DNA of 23,682 nucleotides from an uncultured Alphaproteobacteria bacterium (GCA_934270475.1 CAKQPS010000010.1:1-23682), one strand, 5' to 3'. Counted from the first letter of the stretch, positions 1 through 7,755 are shown. A program made the numbers and translations. Notes: generated by a model from the letters alone, not told the origin.

Positions 1-23
1 TTATCCCTCGATACTTCACAAAC

Positions 24-53
24 AAAAAAAGCCATCCTTTCAGATGGCTTTTT
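24..53 (-). terminator. Duplicate tRNA terminator in repeat copy A
   Basis: An 11-bp stem (26-36 with 43-53) with a 6-nt loop is followed on the minus strand by a run of seven U. It is identical to the terminator next to the intact tRNA-Lys and would act as a second stop for that transcript. Confidence 0.7.
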
Positions 54-58
54 ATTGT

Positions 59-77
59 TGGTGAGCTCGGTGGGATT
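59..77 (-). pseudogene. tRNA-Lys 3'-end fragment
   Basis: Nineteen bases match the 3' end of the intact tRNA-Lys at 233-251: CCA, the discriminator base, the 3' acceptor strand and the 3' half of the T arm. No anticodon or D arm follows, so this cannot make a tRNA. It looks like an attachment-site scar or a repeat that carries a tRNA end. Confidence 0.85.
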
Positions 78-174
78 ACTTCACTTCGTTTCGTTCACTG
101 CGCTCATAGGCATTGCCTACCGGCACACCCCCGTGTGCCTTTCGCTTGTGTCAAACCCGCTTTTTTGCGGCTTC
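78..174. other. Palindrome-rich spacer between the tRNA-end repeats
   Basis: This 97-bp stretch shows no coding sign. It holds three short inverted repeats: 107-112 with 114-119; 122-128 with 133-139 (7-bp stem, C4 loop); and 157-160 with 167-170 around a T run. The density of small hairpins suggests a folded repeat unit rather than unique spacer. Function unknown. Confidence 0.6.
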
Positions 175-251
175 TTATCCCTCGATACTTCACAAACAAA
201 AAAAGCCATCCTTTCAGATGGCTTTTTATTGTTGGTGAGCTCGGTGGGATT
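175..251. repeat. Direct repeat copy B, overlapping intact tRNA-Lys
   Basis: Exact copy of 1-77. It contains the terminator of the intact tRNA-Lys and runs 19 nt into the tRNA 3' end. This arrangement resembles the direct repeats that tRNA-targeting integrases leave, but no integrase is present and the enclosed DNA is under 100 bp. Confidence 0.95.
198..227 (-). terminator. Intrinsic terminator of tRNA-Lys
   Basis: An 11-bp stem (200-210 with 217-227) with a 6-nt loop is followed on the minus strand by seven U. It lies 5 nt past the CCA end of tRNA-Lys. The opposite strand has five T after the stem, so weak activity in the plus direction is possible. Confidence 0.85.
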
Positions 252-308
252 CGAACCCGCGACCCTTTGATTAAAAGTCAAATGCTCTACCGACTGAGCT
301 ACGAACTC
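233..308 (-). tRNA. tRNA-Lys (anticodon TTT)
   Basis: The minus strand folds into a 76-nt cloverleaf. The acceptor stem GAGTTCG pairs with CGAGCTC including one G-T pair. The D arm contains AGCTCAGTCGGTAGAGC, the anticodon loop is CTTTTAA with anticodon TTT, and the T arm contains GGTTCGAATCC. CCA is encoded at 233-235. The UUU anticodon reads the AAA and AAG lysine codons. It has its own promoter and terminator, so it is a single-gene unit, divergent from the operon that begins at 463. Confidence 0.97.
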
Positions 309-322
309 GCTTAACGAGTATG

Positions 323-351
323 CTTATATTAGATAAAAATGCAGAAGTCAA
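323..351 (-). promoter_or_regulatory. Sigma70-type promoter of tRNA-Lys
   Basis: On the minus strand there is TTGACT (346-351), a 17-bp spacer and TATAAG (323-328). The -10 box lies 14 nt before the tRNA 5' end, giving a very short leader, as expected for a tRNA gene. Confidence 0.8.
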
Positions 352-384
352 TAGAAAAAATAAAAAAAGTTAAAAAAATTTAAT

Positions 385-412
385 TTGGTGTTTATTTATT
401 AAGATTTATATG
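385..412 (+). promoter_or_regulatory. Possible promoter of the gene run starting at 463
   Basis: TTGGTG (385-390), a 16-bp spacer and TATATG (407-412) lie about 50 bp before the first gene. The surrounding DNA is extremely AT-rich, so chance matches are likely. It is the best candidate between the tRNA and the 106-aa gene, but a weak one. Confidence 0.3.
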
Positions 413-462
413 TTACTATTCCTTAAAATTTGAGGAAAACTTTTGTTTTTTAGAGGTTATGT

Positions 463-783
463 ATGACTATTAGCAATGAAATCGGCAAAAAAGGAAAATA
501 TAGTATTTTCCAAAACGCTAAAGGTGAAATTATGTTGATGATGGATAGCCGTGCCGGCGGACCGGAGAATCCTCGTTTTATATACGACGGCAGCGACAAA
601 GCTTTGCTGTATCGCTCACAAGAAAGCTCCGTAGCGTTTAATAACATCGACAAAGATGCCCGCTCTCCGCTGAAATCCGTATCGGAAATTTTGGTTGTTG
701 AAATTGACAACGACGATGTAGAGCGTGAATATATTGTTCCGGTTCGTTTGGTTAAAAACGTTCAAAATTTGATTATTTCTTAA
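463..783 (+). CDS. Hypothetical 106-aa soluble protein, first gene of the nuoLMN-like run
   Basis: I do not recognise this protein. It has 106 residues, many charged, with no signal peptide and no membrane segment, and it looks like a compact beta-rich cytoplasmic protein. The ATG at 463 follows AGAGG (452-456) at suitable spacing, and codon use resembles its neighbours. It lies 16 nt before the nuoL-like gene on the same strand with no terminator between them, so it is probably co-transcribed. It is the same length as NuoK (about 100 aa), but NuoK is three membrane helices and this is not. Its position directly before antiporter-like subunits suggests a link with them, but that is position only. 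Confidence 0.8.
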   Translation: MTISNEIGKKGKYSIFQNAKGEIMLMMDSRAGGPENPRFIYDGSDKALLYRSQESSVAFNNIDKDARSPLKSVSEILVVEIDNDDVEREYIVPVRLVKNVQNLIIS

Positions 784-799
784 TGCAAAGCAGGCTTAA

Positions 800-2467
800 A
801 TGATTGCAGACACAGTATTTCTGTTAATTATTGGCGCCTTTTTCAGTTGCTTTAAATCAGGCATAAAAACCGATAAAGTTTTGTCATGCCTGATTTTTTT
901 GTTTGCAGCAGCTTTATTAAGCCGCTTTTTAATGCAAAACGAAACTGCTGATGAGCAAATTTTCTCTTTTATTTGGAACAGCTCGCCCAGCGGCAATATT
1001 ATGTTTGACATTGTTTCAAACACCTATAACTGCAAATTTATTCAGCCTTTTTTCATTTTAACTGTTTTAACCCTCGGTTATAACGTCATTTTCAGAAATG
1101 AAGAGCGCCGGTGCGCTTTTGCTGCCGTAACGCTATTTAATTTAGCGGCGCTGATAACTATGTTTACCAGCAACAATTTAGTTCAGCTGCTTTCCGGTTT
1201 GTTTTTGATAGATATATTAGCGTTATTATTGATACATGATGTAGAAAATTCAAAATGTTACGCTACATTTAATTTGGTAGCTGATATGGTTTTGTTCACC
1301 GTTTTAGCTGTGGTTAACTGCCAGCTGGAATCTTTGGATATGCGGCAGATTCTAAAATATGACCGAATCGGATTTCATAAAGATTTTGTAGCCATTGCCG
1401 GATTCTTTGCCGTGTGTATAAAATTTGGGCTGATTCCTTTCCATGGCGGTATCCAGCCGCTGAAAGAAATTCGCTTTCACCGCCTGCAAAATGTCTTATT
1501 TTTATCATCTCCGGCAGCTGCTTTAATTTTATTTTTAAAATTCAATATGCTGTGGCAAACATCAATTTATTTTAAGCCCATACTGCATTATATATGCTTG
1601 TTAAGCATTGCTTGGACTTCCCTATTCTTTTGGGCGGCGGAAAATCTAAAATTAAAAATCATCTATCAGCAAATATTGTTTTGGGCGCTTCTAATCATTT
1701 TGCTAGAAAAAAATAACTTTGTTTGGAATGAATTTTTCTCTTACCTGCTGATAGGTCAGTATTTAATAACAAGTTTATTGTACTATGCCTACTATCAAAC
1801 GAATCGTAATGTCAGCCTTTTAAGAATCAAAAACTGCAAATTACCGAATTGGCAATTAAAATGCGCCGTATGTTTTAGCTGTCTTGCGCTGCTGTTTTGT
1901 GAAATAAACTGCATTTATCCGCTGCTAAAAGAACAATCCGCTCTTTTGGGCTGGCTGATTATATATGTATTCGCCCTCTTACAGCTTTTGCATCAATATA
2001 CTTTCGGCAAAAGCGAGGATATGCAAAAAAATAAACACAGCGCGCAAATATGGTATTGGGTGCTGACCATTGCGGCTGTTGCCTATATTGCCGGCAGCTT
2101 GCAAATTACCTTATCTTTGTTTGATAGCGCCGTATTTTGCGGTGCAGCTTTGCTGCTGTTTCTACCGCTTCCGAATTTTATGAACAAAATTTATTCCAGT
2201 CAATTTGTGCAAGACACCGATTTCTTTGGTACATTTTACAATTACTTTATTGTAAAGCCGTTGCAATGGAGCGGTCGAGTTTTAGCGATTATTATTGACC
2301 GTATGATCATAGAAAAAACCGTGATTGGTATTTCGGTATTTTTACTAAACGGGGCAATCAGGCTGTTCCGTAATATGCACTATAACCGCGCTTGGGGCGG
2401 AATTGCGATGCTAATGCTTTTAACCATATTGTGGATATATGCTTATTTTGAGGGAGGAACCGACTGA
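800..2467 (+). CDS. nuoL: Divergent NuoL-like antiporter subunit
   Basis: This 555-aa, highly hydrophobic protein has about a dozen membrane segments and belongs to the proton-conducting membrane transporter family (complex I NuoL/ND5). The best anchors are CIKFGLIPFH (residues 206-215), matching the TM7 lysine motif, and the C-terminal stretch from about 461 (NKIYSS, then YNYFIVKPL near 480-488), matching the NuoL lateral-helix region. It is shorter than the usual 610-660 aa. By eye, the TM5 glutamate is replaced, the HTWLPDAM-type signature after TM7 is gone, and the His/Lys of the TM10-11 region are missing. K208 and perhaps K377 remain. The start at 800 keeps the family's N-terminal helix; the ribosome binding site is weak. 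The stop overlaps the nuoM-like start by one base. It may be a non-pumping relative. Confidence 0.8.
   Translation: MIADTVFLLIIGAFFSCFKSGIKTDKVLSCLIFLFAAALLSRFLMQNETADEQIFSFIWNSSPSGNIMFDIVSNTYNCKFIQPFFILTVLTLGYNVIFRNEERRCAFAAVTLFNLAALITMFTSNNLVQLLSGLFLIDILALLLIHDVENSKCYATFNLVADMVLFTVLAVVNCQLESLDMRQILKYDRIGFHKDFVAIAGFFAVCIKFGLIPFHGGIQPLKEIRFHRLQNVLFLSSPAAALILFLKFNMLWQTSIYFKPILHYICLLSIAWTSLFFWAAENLKLKIIYQQILFWALLIILLEKNNFVWNEFFSYLLIGQYLITSLLYYAYYQTNRNVSLLRIKNCKLPNWQLKCAVCFSCLALLFCEINCIYPLLKEQSALLGWLIIYVFALLQLLHQYTFGKSEDMQKNKHSAQIWYWVLTIAAVAYIAGSLQITLSLFDSAVFCGAALLLFLPLPNFMNKIYSSQFVQDTDFFGTFYNYFIVKPLQWSGRVLAIIIDRMIIEKTVIGISVFLLNGAIRLFRNMHYNRAWGGIAMLMLLTILWIYAYFEGGTD
854..900 (+). terminator. Terminator-like hairpin inside the start of the nuoL-like gene
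   Basis: A perfect 11-bp stem (854-864 with 886-896) is followed by an unbroken T run to 900. The loop can pair further (AAAAC with GTTTT). It covers about codons 19-34 of the nuoL-like frame. In naked RNA this would be a strong intrinsic terminator. While ribosomes translate the gene it would be masked, so it may make downstream expression depend on nuoL translation. It could also act as a partial terminator for the 106-aa gene. Confidence 0.6.
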
Positions 2468-3876
2468 TGCCTGAATTGATTTTGGTAATGCTGCTACTCC
2501 CTATCATCGGCTGTTTTTTTGTTTTGACTGCCCCCGACAGCAAGAATAACGCCTATAATGTGGCATTGTTTACACTCTCCGCCAGCGTTTTAACCGTATT
2601 GCGCCTGTTTTCTTTTGCTCAAAAAAATGAATTAGACGAGATTGTAGGTTTTTCTTTCAGCTGGCTTGAAAACATTGGATTTAGGTTATATTTTGGCGTT
2701 GACGTCTTTGCGCTTTTATTGATATTGGCGTTTTATATAGCTTTAATTATCGGCATGGCTGGACTTAGTCAAAACCACCGCAAAAACAAAATGCTCTTAT
2801 TTTTAACGCTGTATTTTACCGGTATGCTGACAGCATTTTTCACTGCCGGAGATTTGCTTTCGTTTTACGCCTTTTTTGCCGGTATGCTGCTGCCGCTGTT
2901 TATGCTGATTGGCACAAGTGGAAGCGCTAAAAAAATACAAACGCTCTATCGCTTTTTTATCTATAATTTTATTGGTATTTTATCTTTATTTACTGCGGCT
3001 TTAATTCTTTACAAGTTTTATCATGGCAATGTACGGCTTTCCGATATCGCTTTGGTAGATATGTCTCCGCATGTCGGTCTTTTGGTATGGACCGCCGTTT
3101 GCTTGGCATTTATATCCCGAATACCGGTTTGGCCTTTCCATTCTTGGATAGCCTCGGTCAGCGCCAATATACGCAACCCGCTGATATATATTATGGTAAA
3201 TATGCTGCCGCTAACCGGCTTATACGGATTTGCCCGTTTTTGGCCTTTATCCGTGCCCAGCAGCATCAGTTCATATTTGCCGTATATTGAAGTATTTGCC
3301 GTATTGACTATGTTTTTTTTAGCTTTGATAGGTTTTGTCAGCCGGCAATTTCTCTATAAACTGTTTGCCTACTCAACCGTCTACTATCTATTCTTTTTGC
3401 TGGCGGTCATTTTGCCGGTGGATACCTTAAAAATGAACATCGCTTATTCTCTGTTTATTTTTTTGATTGTAACCTCATCGCTGGTAGTGCTTGTTTTGCA
3501 GTTTGAAGAAAAATGCCAGCAGCAAACCTGCGGCTATCGCGGAATCCTTGCTTATATGCCGCGCTTTTCAATTATGATGTCGTTTTTTGTTTTAACTGCC
3601 GTCGGCTTGCCGATTTCATCTTTATTTTGGAACAATTTTGTGCTGATTTCCGAGATTTTTCAAGAAAACTTTATTGTCGGACTTTGGGTAATGGCTGCTT
3701 TAACTTTAGTAGCGCTTTCTCTGCTGCACGAACTTTACATGATGCGTGATTTACGCCAGCACGACGAAAAAGCAGAAAATTTAAAAGACTTATCCCTAAA
3801 GCAGCAAATATTTTTAACCGGCGTAGTCATAGTTTTGTTTTTATCATTTTTTAACCCGTTGTGGTTTGTATTTTAG
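2467..3876 (+). CDS. nuoM: Divergent NuoM-like antiporter subunit
   Basis: At 469 aa, this is close to NuoM/ND4 length (about 490) and is membrane-spanning throughout. Family features are GVDVFALLL (residues 77-85), FYAFFAGMLLPLFMLIG (133-149), RIPVWPFHSW (218-227), YGFARF (253-258), KLFAYSTV (298-305) and AVGLP (378-382). Compared by eye with E. coli NuoM, the TM5 glutamate of FFEAML is A138, the TM7 lysine is R218, the TM8 lysine is lost near residue 248 and the TM12 glutamate is N390. The loop histidine after AYSS is also gone. The fold is kept but the proton path is not, so energy coupling is doubtful. The ATG shares one base with the preceding stop, and GGGAGG at 2453-2458 is a strong ribosome binding site. 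Confidence 0.82.
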   Translation: MPELILVMLLLPIIGCFFVLTAPDSKNNAYNVALFTLSASVLTVLRLFSFAQKNELDEIVGFSFSWLENIGFRLYFGVDVFALLLILAFYIALIIGMAGLSQNHRKNKMLLFLTLYFTGMLTAFFTAGDLLSFYAFFAGMLLPLFMLIGTSGSAKKIQTLYRFFIYNFIGILSLFTAALILYKFYHGNVRLSDIALVDMSPHVGLLVWTAVCLAFISRIPVWPFHSWIASVSANIRNPLIYIMVNMLPLTGLYGFARFWPLSVPSSISSYLPYIEVFAVLTMFFLALIGFVSRQFLYKLFAYSTVYYLFFLLAVILPVDTLKMNIAYSLFIFLIVTSSLVVLVLQFEEKCQQQTCGYRGILAYMPRFSIMMSFFVLTAVGLPISSLFWNNFVLISEIFQENFIVGLWVMAALTLVALSLLHELYMMRDLRQHDEKAENLKDLSLKQQIFLTGVVIVLFLSFFNPLWFVF

Positions 3877-3885
3877 GAATATGAA

Positions 3886-5310
3886 ATGATTGAAAATATT
3901 TTATATCTTTCACCTTTATGGCTGTTAGCCCTTGGTATTGCGGTATTGTTTTTTTGCTATATCCGCGATACCGCCGTCGGCACAGTGTTTCGGCTGGCAA
4001 AAATATTTATAATTTTAAGTTTCGGCTGCAGTGTAATTTTCTATAACCGCACGGCATTTGCCGATTTTCTGCAAGCCGACAAATTTACACTTTTGTTTGA
4101 AACCATGCTGTTTGCAGCTATGTGCGCAACCTTGTTTTTATCGCGCAAATGGTACACCAGTATGAACGTCGGCTGTGCGCTTTTCGGCTGCGGCTTGCTG
4201 ACCTCTGGTTTAGCCGGAATTATTTTGATAATGTCCAAAAACTTGGGACTTACCTGGGCGGCGTTTATTCTGATGGCTGTGGCAAACTATTTGCTGTTTA
4301 TCCGCGCCGACAAACGCAAAGACATCTATATCAGCAGCCGGTTATATGCTTTTTCTGCCGTCTCGGTGCTTTGCCTGTTTTCTATCGGCGTCTTGTTTTT
4401 ATACACGCAAACACAAGATTTGAGCTATGACATTTTAGGCGGTTATTTTGAAAACGGAGCTGCCGAAATAACAACTTTCTTAACTGCCACAATTTTAATT
4501 TTAGCCTTTGTTTTCTTTTTAGGCTTAGCGCCTTTGCATTTTTGGTATACCGAAACCACAGGGCAAATTGTCTTGCCGGTTTTCACCTATTTTACCTTAG
4601 TTCCAATCAGCGCCTGCTGGGCGGCATTTATAAAAATGAACACCTTGGTTTTGTCTTCTGTTGAACCTAGATTAACTCTGTTTTGCCAAGGCTTGGCGAT
4701 TCTCTCCTTGTTTGTTGGTGCCCTCGGAGCTTGCAGCGGCAAAAATATCCGCAAGATTTTCGCCTACAGCACGGTCTGCCAGCAAGGAATAATTTTTTTG
4801 GTCTTGCAGCGTTTAACCGCCGATGCCTTAAACACGGCATTCATCTATTCGATTGTCTATCTCTTGGCAATGTACGGTGTATGCGCCTGCTTGTTCGGAT
4901 TGAAAAATAAAGGAGAATATTTGTTTATGCTCAGCGATTTTGAAGGCGCTTCATTTCGCCGTCCCTATATTTCGGCAATGCTGACTTTCTTTTTATTTTC
5001 CCTGATAGGTTTTCCGCCTTTTTTAGGCTTTTTAGGAGTGTTTGCCGTCGTCAGCGATTTAGTTTTTCACAATAACTTTTATCAGCTAGGCTTTTTGCTC
5101 GCCGCATTTTTAATTTTGGTTTATTCCTATTTGCAAATTGTAAAAACTTTATACTTTGAAAACAGCAATATAGCTTTTGACCGTGCCGACCGCGGAATTT
5201 ACACAGCGATTTTCGGCGTAGCACTGCTGATGGTAATTATAACTCTGCAGCCGCATCTTTTAATACAGAATTTTGAAGCTATTTTTGAAGGAGCTTTAGC
5301 ATGGCGCTGA
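3886..5310 (+). CDS. nuoN: Divergent NuoN-like antiporter subunit
   Basis: This 474-aa polytopic membrane protein is close to NuoN/ND2 length (about 480). Anchors are NLGLTW (119-124), APLHFW (215-220), KIFAYSTV (290-297) and IGFPPFLGFLG (374-384). Relative to standard NuoN, the TM5 glutamate (LGLELQ) is T123, the TM7 lysine is F211, the TM8 lysine is I241 and the TM12 lysine (GFIGKF) is V385. Every expected pumping residue is therefore neutral while the frame stays intact. A ribosome binding site (AGGA) overlaps the nuoM-like stop, and the gene starts 9 nt later. Its end overlaps birA, the standard alphaproteobacterial order, which argues that this is the ancestral nuo locus and not an unrelated antiporter. 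Confidence 0.82.
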   Translation: MIENILYLSPLWLLALGIAVLFFCYIRDTAVGTVFRLAKIFIILSFGCSVIFYNRTAFADFLQADKFTLLFETMLFAAMCATLFLSRKWYTSMNVGCALFGCGLLTSGLAGIILIMSKNLGLTWAAFILMAVANYLLFIRADKRKDIYISSRLYAFSAVSVLCLFSIGVLFLYTQTQDLSYDILGGYFENGAAEITTFLTATILILAFVFFLGLAPLHFWYTETTGQIVLPVFTYFTLVPISACWAAFIKMNTLVLSSVEPRLTLFCQGLAILSLFVGALGACSGKNIRKIFAYSTVCQQGIIFLVLQRLTADALNTAFIYSIVYLLAMYGVCACLFGLKNKGEYLFMLSDFEGASFRRPYISAMLTFFLFSLIGFPPFLGFLGVFAVVSDLVFHNNFYQLGFLLAAFLILVYSYLQIVKTLYFENSNIAFDRADRGIYTAIFGVALLMVIITLQPHLLIQNFEAIFEGALAWR

Positions 5311-6035
5311 ACAATAAATGGATTTATTATGTAGAAGACGAAGTCGCCAGCACCAATGACGAAATCCCAAAATATTGCACTGAATCCGATAAATATATTG
5401 TAGTCTGCGCCAAAAAACAAACTGCAGGCAGAGGGCGCCGCGGCAGAAGCTGGAACAGCTGCGACGGAAATTTGTTTTTTTCCATGGCTTTTGAATATGA
5501 ACTGCAAAAAGCCGGAGAATTAGCCTTTGCCAGCTCGCTGAGTTTATTGCAGGCAATCAAAAAAATTTCTCCTGAAGCTGATGTAAAATTAAAATGGCCA
5601 AACGACATATTGCTGAATAATGCAAAAGTAAGCGGAATTTTGCTTGAAAAAGGTCCGAAAAAGTATATGATTACCGGAGTAGGAGTTAATATCGTCGGCA
5701 GTCCGAAACTGACCGACGCCGTTTATAAAATAACATCATTGGCGGAATATGGAATAAAAATATCAGCAATAGAGTTTCTCCGCCTGTTTATGGAAAGTTT
5801 TTCGCAGAATTTGAGCTTACTGCAAACCCAAGGTTTTGCAGTTCTGCGCGAGAAATGGCTCGAAAATGCCAAGAATTTGGGAAAGGAAATTATAATCCGC
5901 CAAAACGGCAAAGAAGAAAAAGGCATTTTTACGGGAATAGATGAAAGTGCTGCGTTATTGTTAAAAACCTCCGCCGGTATAAAAAAAATATTGGCAGGAG
6001 ATGTATTTTTTGAAGAGATGAATAAAAATGAGTGA
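5301..6035 (+). CDS. birA: Biotin--[acetyl-CoA-carboxylase] ligase
   Basis: BirA joins biotin to the lysine of biotin carboxyl carrier proteins through biotinyl-AMP, in the cytoplasm. The 244-aa protein has the catalytic core only: STND (17-20), the biotin/AMP loop QTAGRGRRGRSW (40-51), GNLFFS (56-61), KWPND (98-102), the KVSGILLE segment (109-116) and GVGVN (126-130), followed by a small C-terminal domain. There is no N-terminal DNA-binding domain, so it should not repress biotin genes as E. coli BirA does. The start overlaps the nuoN-like stop by 10 bases and is preceded by GAAGGAG (5287-5293). Confidence 0.95.
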   Translation: MALNNKWIYYVEDEVASTNDEIPKYCTESDKYIVVCAKKQTAGRGRRGRSWNSCDGNLFFSMAFEYELQKAGELAFASSLSLLQAIKKISPEADVKLKWPNDILLNNAKVSGILLEKGPKKYMITGVGVNIVGSPKLTDAVYKITSLAEYGIKISAIEFLRLFMESFSQNLSLLQTQGFAVLREKWLENAKNLGKEIIIRQNGKEEKGIFTGIDESAALLLKTSAGIKKILAGDVFFEEMNKNE

Positions 6036-7692
6036 TTTTAAAAAAGAAGGAATTTATTTTTTACCGCTGGGCGGTGCCGATGAAATCGGTATGAATATGT
6101 ACATGTACGCCGTAGACGGCAAAATAATTGTGGTTGACGCCGGCTACGGCTTTTTGCTGGACGAATATCCGGGAATGGATTTAGCCTATGCTTCTCCGGA
6201 ATTTTTGGACGCCTACCGCGATAACATAGAAGGTTTGTTTATTACTCACGGACATGAAGACCATTTGGGCGCAATCGCGCAAATTTGGCCGCATTTGCAA
6301 TGTCCGGTTTATGCCATGGATTTTACTTTGGGACTAATCAAATCCCGTTTGGCGGAATTTAAAATGGAAGACGTTGTTCCGCTGGTTTCGGTAAATCAGC
6401 AAAGAACCGTTGAACTGCCGAATTTCAGCGTTGAGTTTATCTCTATTGCCCACTCGGTTCCGCAAACCTGCGCGCTGGCAATCCGCACCAAATACGGCAA
6501 TATCCTGCACGCAACGGATTGGCGTTTTGACGACGAGGCGCTTTCTATGCTGCCGACAGATTTTGAAGCGTTGAAAAAGCTTTCTAATGAAGGCGTTTCA
6601 ATGCTGGTCTGCGATTCCACCAATATTATGGTAGATAAAAAATCACCGTCCGAAGCAGAAGTACGCAAAAACTTAATGGAAATTGTCCCGCACATTGAAG
6701 GCGGCTTAATAGTAACTTGTTTTGCCTCTAATTTAATGCGTTTGGAAAGTTTGATTTTGGCGGCAGACAAAGCCGGACGCACCCCTGTTCTGCTGGGACG
6801 CACACTTATTAACAATATCCAAATTGCCAAAGAATGTGGCTATTTGCAAGATTTACCGCCGGTTCACACCATGGAAGAAGCCAAAGACATTCCCGCTGAC
6901 AAGGCGCTTTACATTTGCACCGGCTCGCAAGCCAACTACCGCAGTGCTTTAAGCATTATTGCCAACGGTGAAAGCAAATATATCAAACTTGATAACTCCG
7001 ATACGATTATTTTTTCTTCTAAAATGATTCCGGGAAATGAAGATAAAATCGAACGCATGCAAGATAAATTGGCGGCACAGGGTGCAACCGTTATTACCGA
7101 TGAAACTGAATTGGTACACACTTCAGGTCATGCCTGCCGCGATGATTTGAAACGTATGTACGATTTGCTGAAACCGGCTGTGGTACTGCCTGTGCACGGC
7201 GATAAAAAGTTTATCCGCGAACATAAGCGCTTTGCCCTTAGCTGCGGTATTAAAGAAGTGTTTTCGGCTCGTAACGGCGATATGTGCCTGCTACACAATA
7301 ATCATATCGAATTTTTGGAACAGGTGTTCAGCGACATCATCGGCTGGGACAGAAACCGCCCTGTATCGCTGGGCTCGCAGCTGATTAAAAACCGCCGCCG
7401 CATCGCTTTTAATTGCAGTATGTTTATCAGCGCCGTTATCAAAGACAAAAAGCTGCTGGACCTGCAAATGTCTTCAATTGATATTTTGGAGGAAAATGAC
7501 TGGAATAAACTGGCTGATGAAATTTTGACAACCGTTAAGCCTTTAATTGAAAAGAAGCTGCTGGAATGTGAAAACCGTACGCAGATAGAAGACTTTATCC
7601 GCGGACAAATTCGCCGCCGCGTTTTTGCGGCAACCGAGATTAAACCGGTGACTTTGCTGCATGTGGCATTTTTGGATAATGAATCAGAATAA
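6028..7692 (+). CDS. rnj: Ribonuclease J (metallo-beta-lactamase / beta-CASP nuclease)
   Basis: RNase J is a zinc-dependent RNA endonuclease and 5'-3' exonuclease that matures and degrades RNA. The 554-aa protein shows the metallo-beta-lactamase motif HGHEDHLG (74-81), the next metal ligands H142 (in SIAHSVP) and D164 (in HATDW), a beta-CASP domain with VHTSGHA and PVHGD, and a C-terminal domain. Length matches alphaproteobacterial RNase J. It overlaps birA by 8 bases, so the two are translationally coupled. It is the last gene of the run, and a strong terminator follows within 30 nt. Confidence 0.95.
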   Translation: MSDFKKEGIYFLPLGGADEIGMNMYMYAVDGKIIVVDAGYGFLLDEYPGMDLAYASPEFLDAYRDNIEGLFITHGHEDHLGAIAQIWPHLQCPVYAMDFTLGLIKSRLAEFKMEDVVPLVSVNQQRTVELPNFSVEFISIAHSVPQTCALAIRTKYGNILHATDWRFDDEALSMLPTDFEALKKLSNEGVSMLVCDSTNIMVDKKSPSEAEVRKNLMEIVPHIEGGLIVTCFASNLMRLESLILAADKAGRTPVLLGRTLINNIQIAKECGYLQDLPPVHTMEEAKDIPADKALYICTGSQANYRSALSIIANGESKYIKLDNSDTIIFSSKMIPGNEDKIERMQDKLAAQGATVITDETELVHTSGHACRDDLKRMYDLLKPAVVLPVHGDKKFIREHKRFALSCGIKEVFSARNGDMCLLHNNHIEFLEQVFSDIIGWDRNRPVSLGSQLIKNRRRIAFNCSMFISAVIKDKKLLDLQMSSIDILEENDWNKLADEILTTVKPLIEKKLLECENRTQIEDFIRGQIRRRVFAATEIKPVTLLHVAFLDNESE

Positions 7693-7721
7693 ATAACATA
7701 ATATATCATATAAGAATGAGG

Positions 7722-7755
7722 AAAGACTGTGATTTTAAATCATGGTCTTTTTTTT
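7722..7755 (+). terminator. Terminator of the nuoLMN-birA-rnj run
   Basis: A 12-bp stem (7722-7733 with 7739-7750, including two G-T pairs) and a 5-nt loop are followed by T to 7755. It lies 29 nt past the RNase J stop and closes the transcript. Confidence 0.88.

Larger units (their letters stand above)
1..77. repeat. Direct repeat copy A (duplicated tRNA-Lys 3' end plus terminator)
   Basis: These 77 bases are identical to 175-251, offset by 174 bp. The block carries a minus-strand hairpin terminator and the last 19 nt of tRNA-Lys, but the rest of the tRNA is missing. Identity ends exactly where copy B continues into the T-loop of the intact tRNA. The window starts at the first base of the repeat, so the true left end may lie outside and further 174-bp units cannot be excluded. 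Confidence 0.95.

Noticed and set aside
1..251. Integrated mobile element bounded by tRNA attachment sites
   Set aside because: The copies match the pattern, but the enclosed DNA is under 100 bp and there is no integrase. It is kept only as a possible scar or repeat.
55..270. Open frame of 71 codons across the tRNA-end repeat
   Set aside because: It runs through the duplicated terminator, the palindromic spacer and part of the tRNA gene, with no ribosome binding site. It is a by-product of the repeat.
932..2467. Later start for the nuoL-like gene, leaving the hairpin at 854-900 as a simple terminator of the 106-aa gene
   Set aside because: The segment encoded by 800-931 still has the NuoL-type N-terminal helices, and the ATG at 932 has no ribosome binding site. 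A later start cannot be fully excluded.
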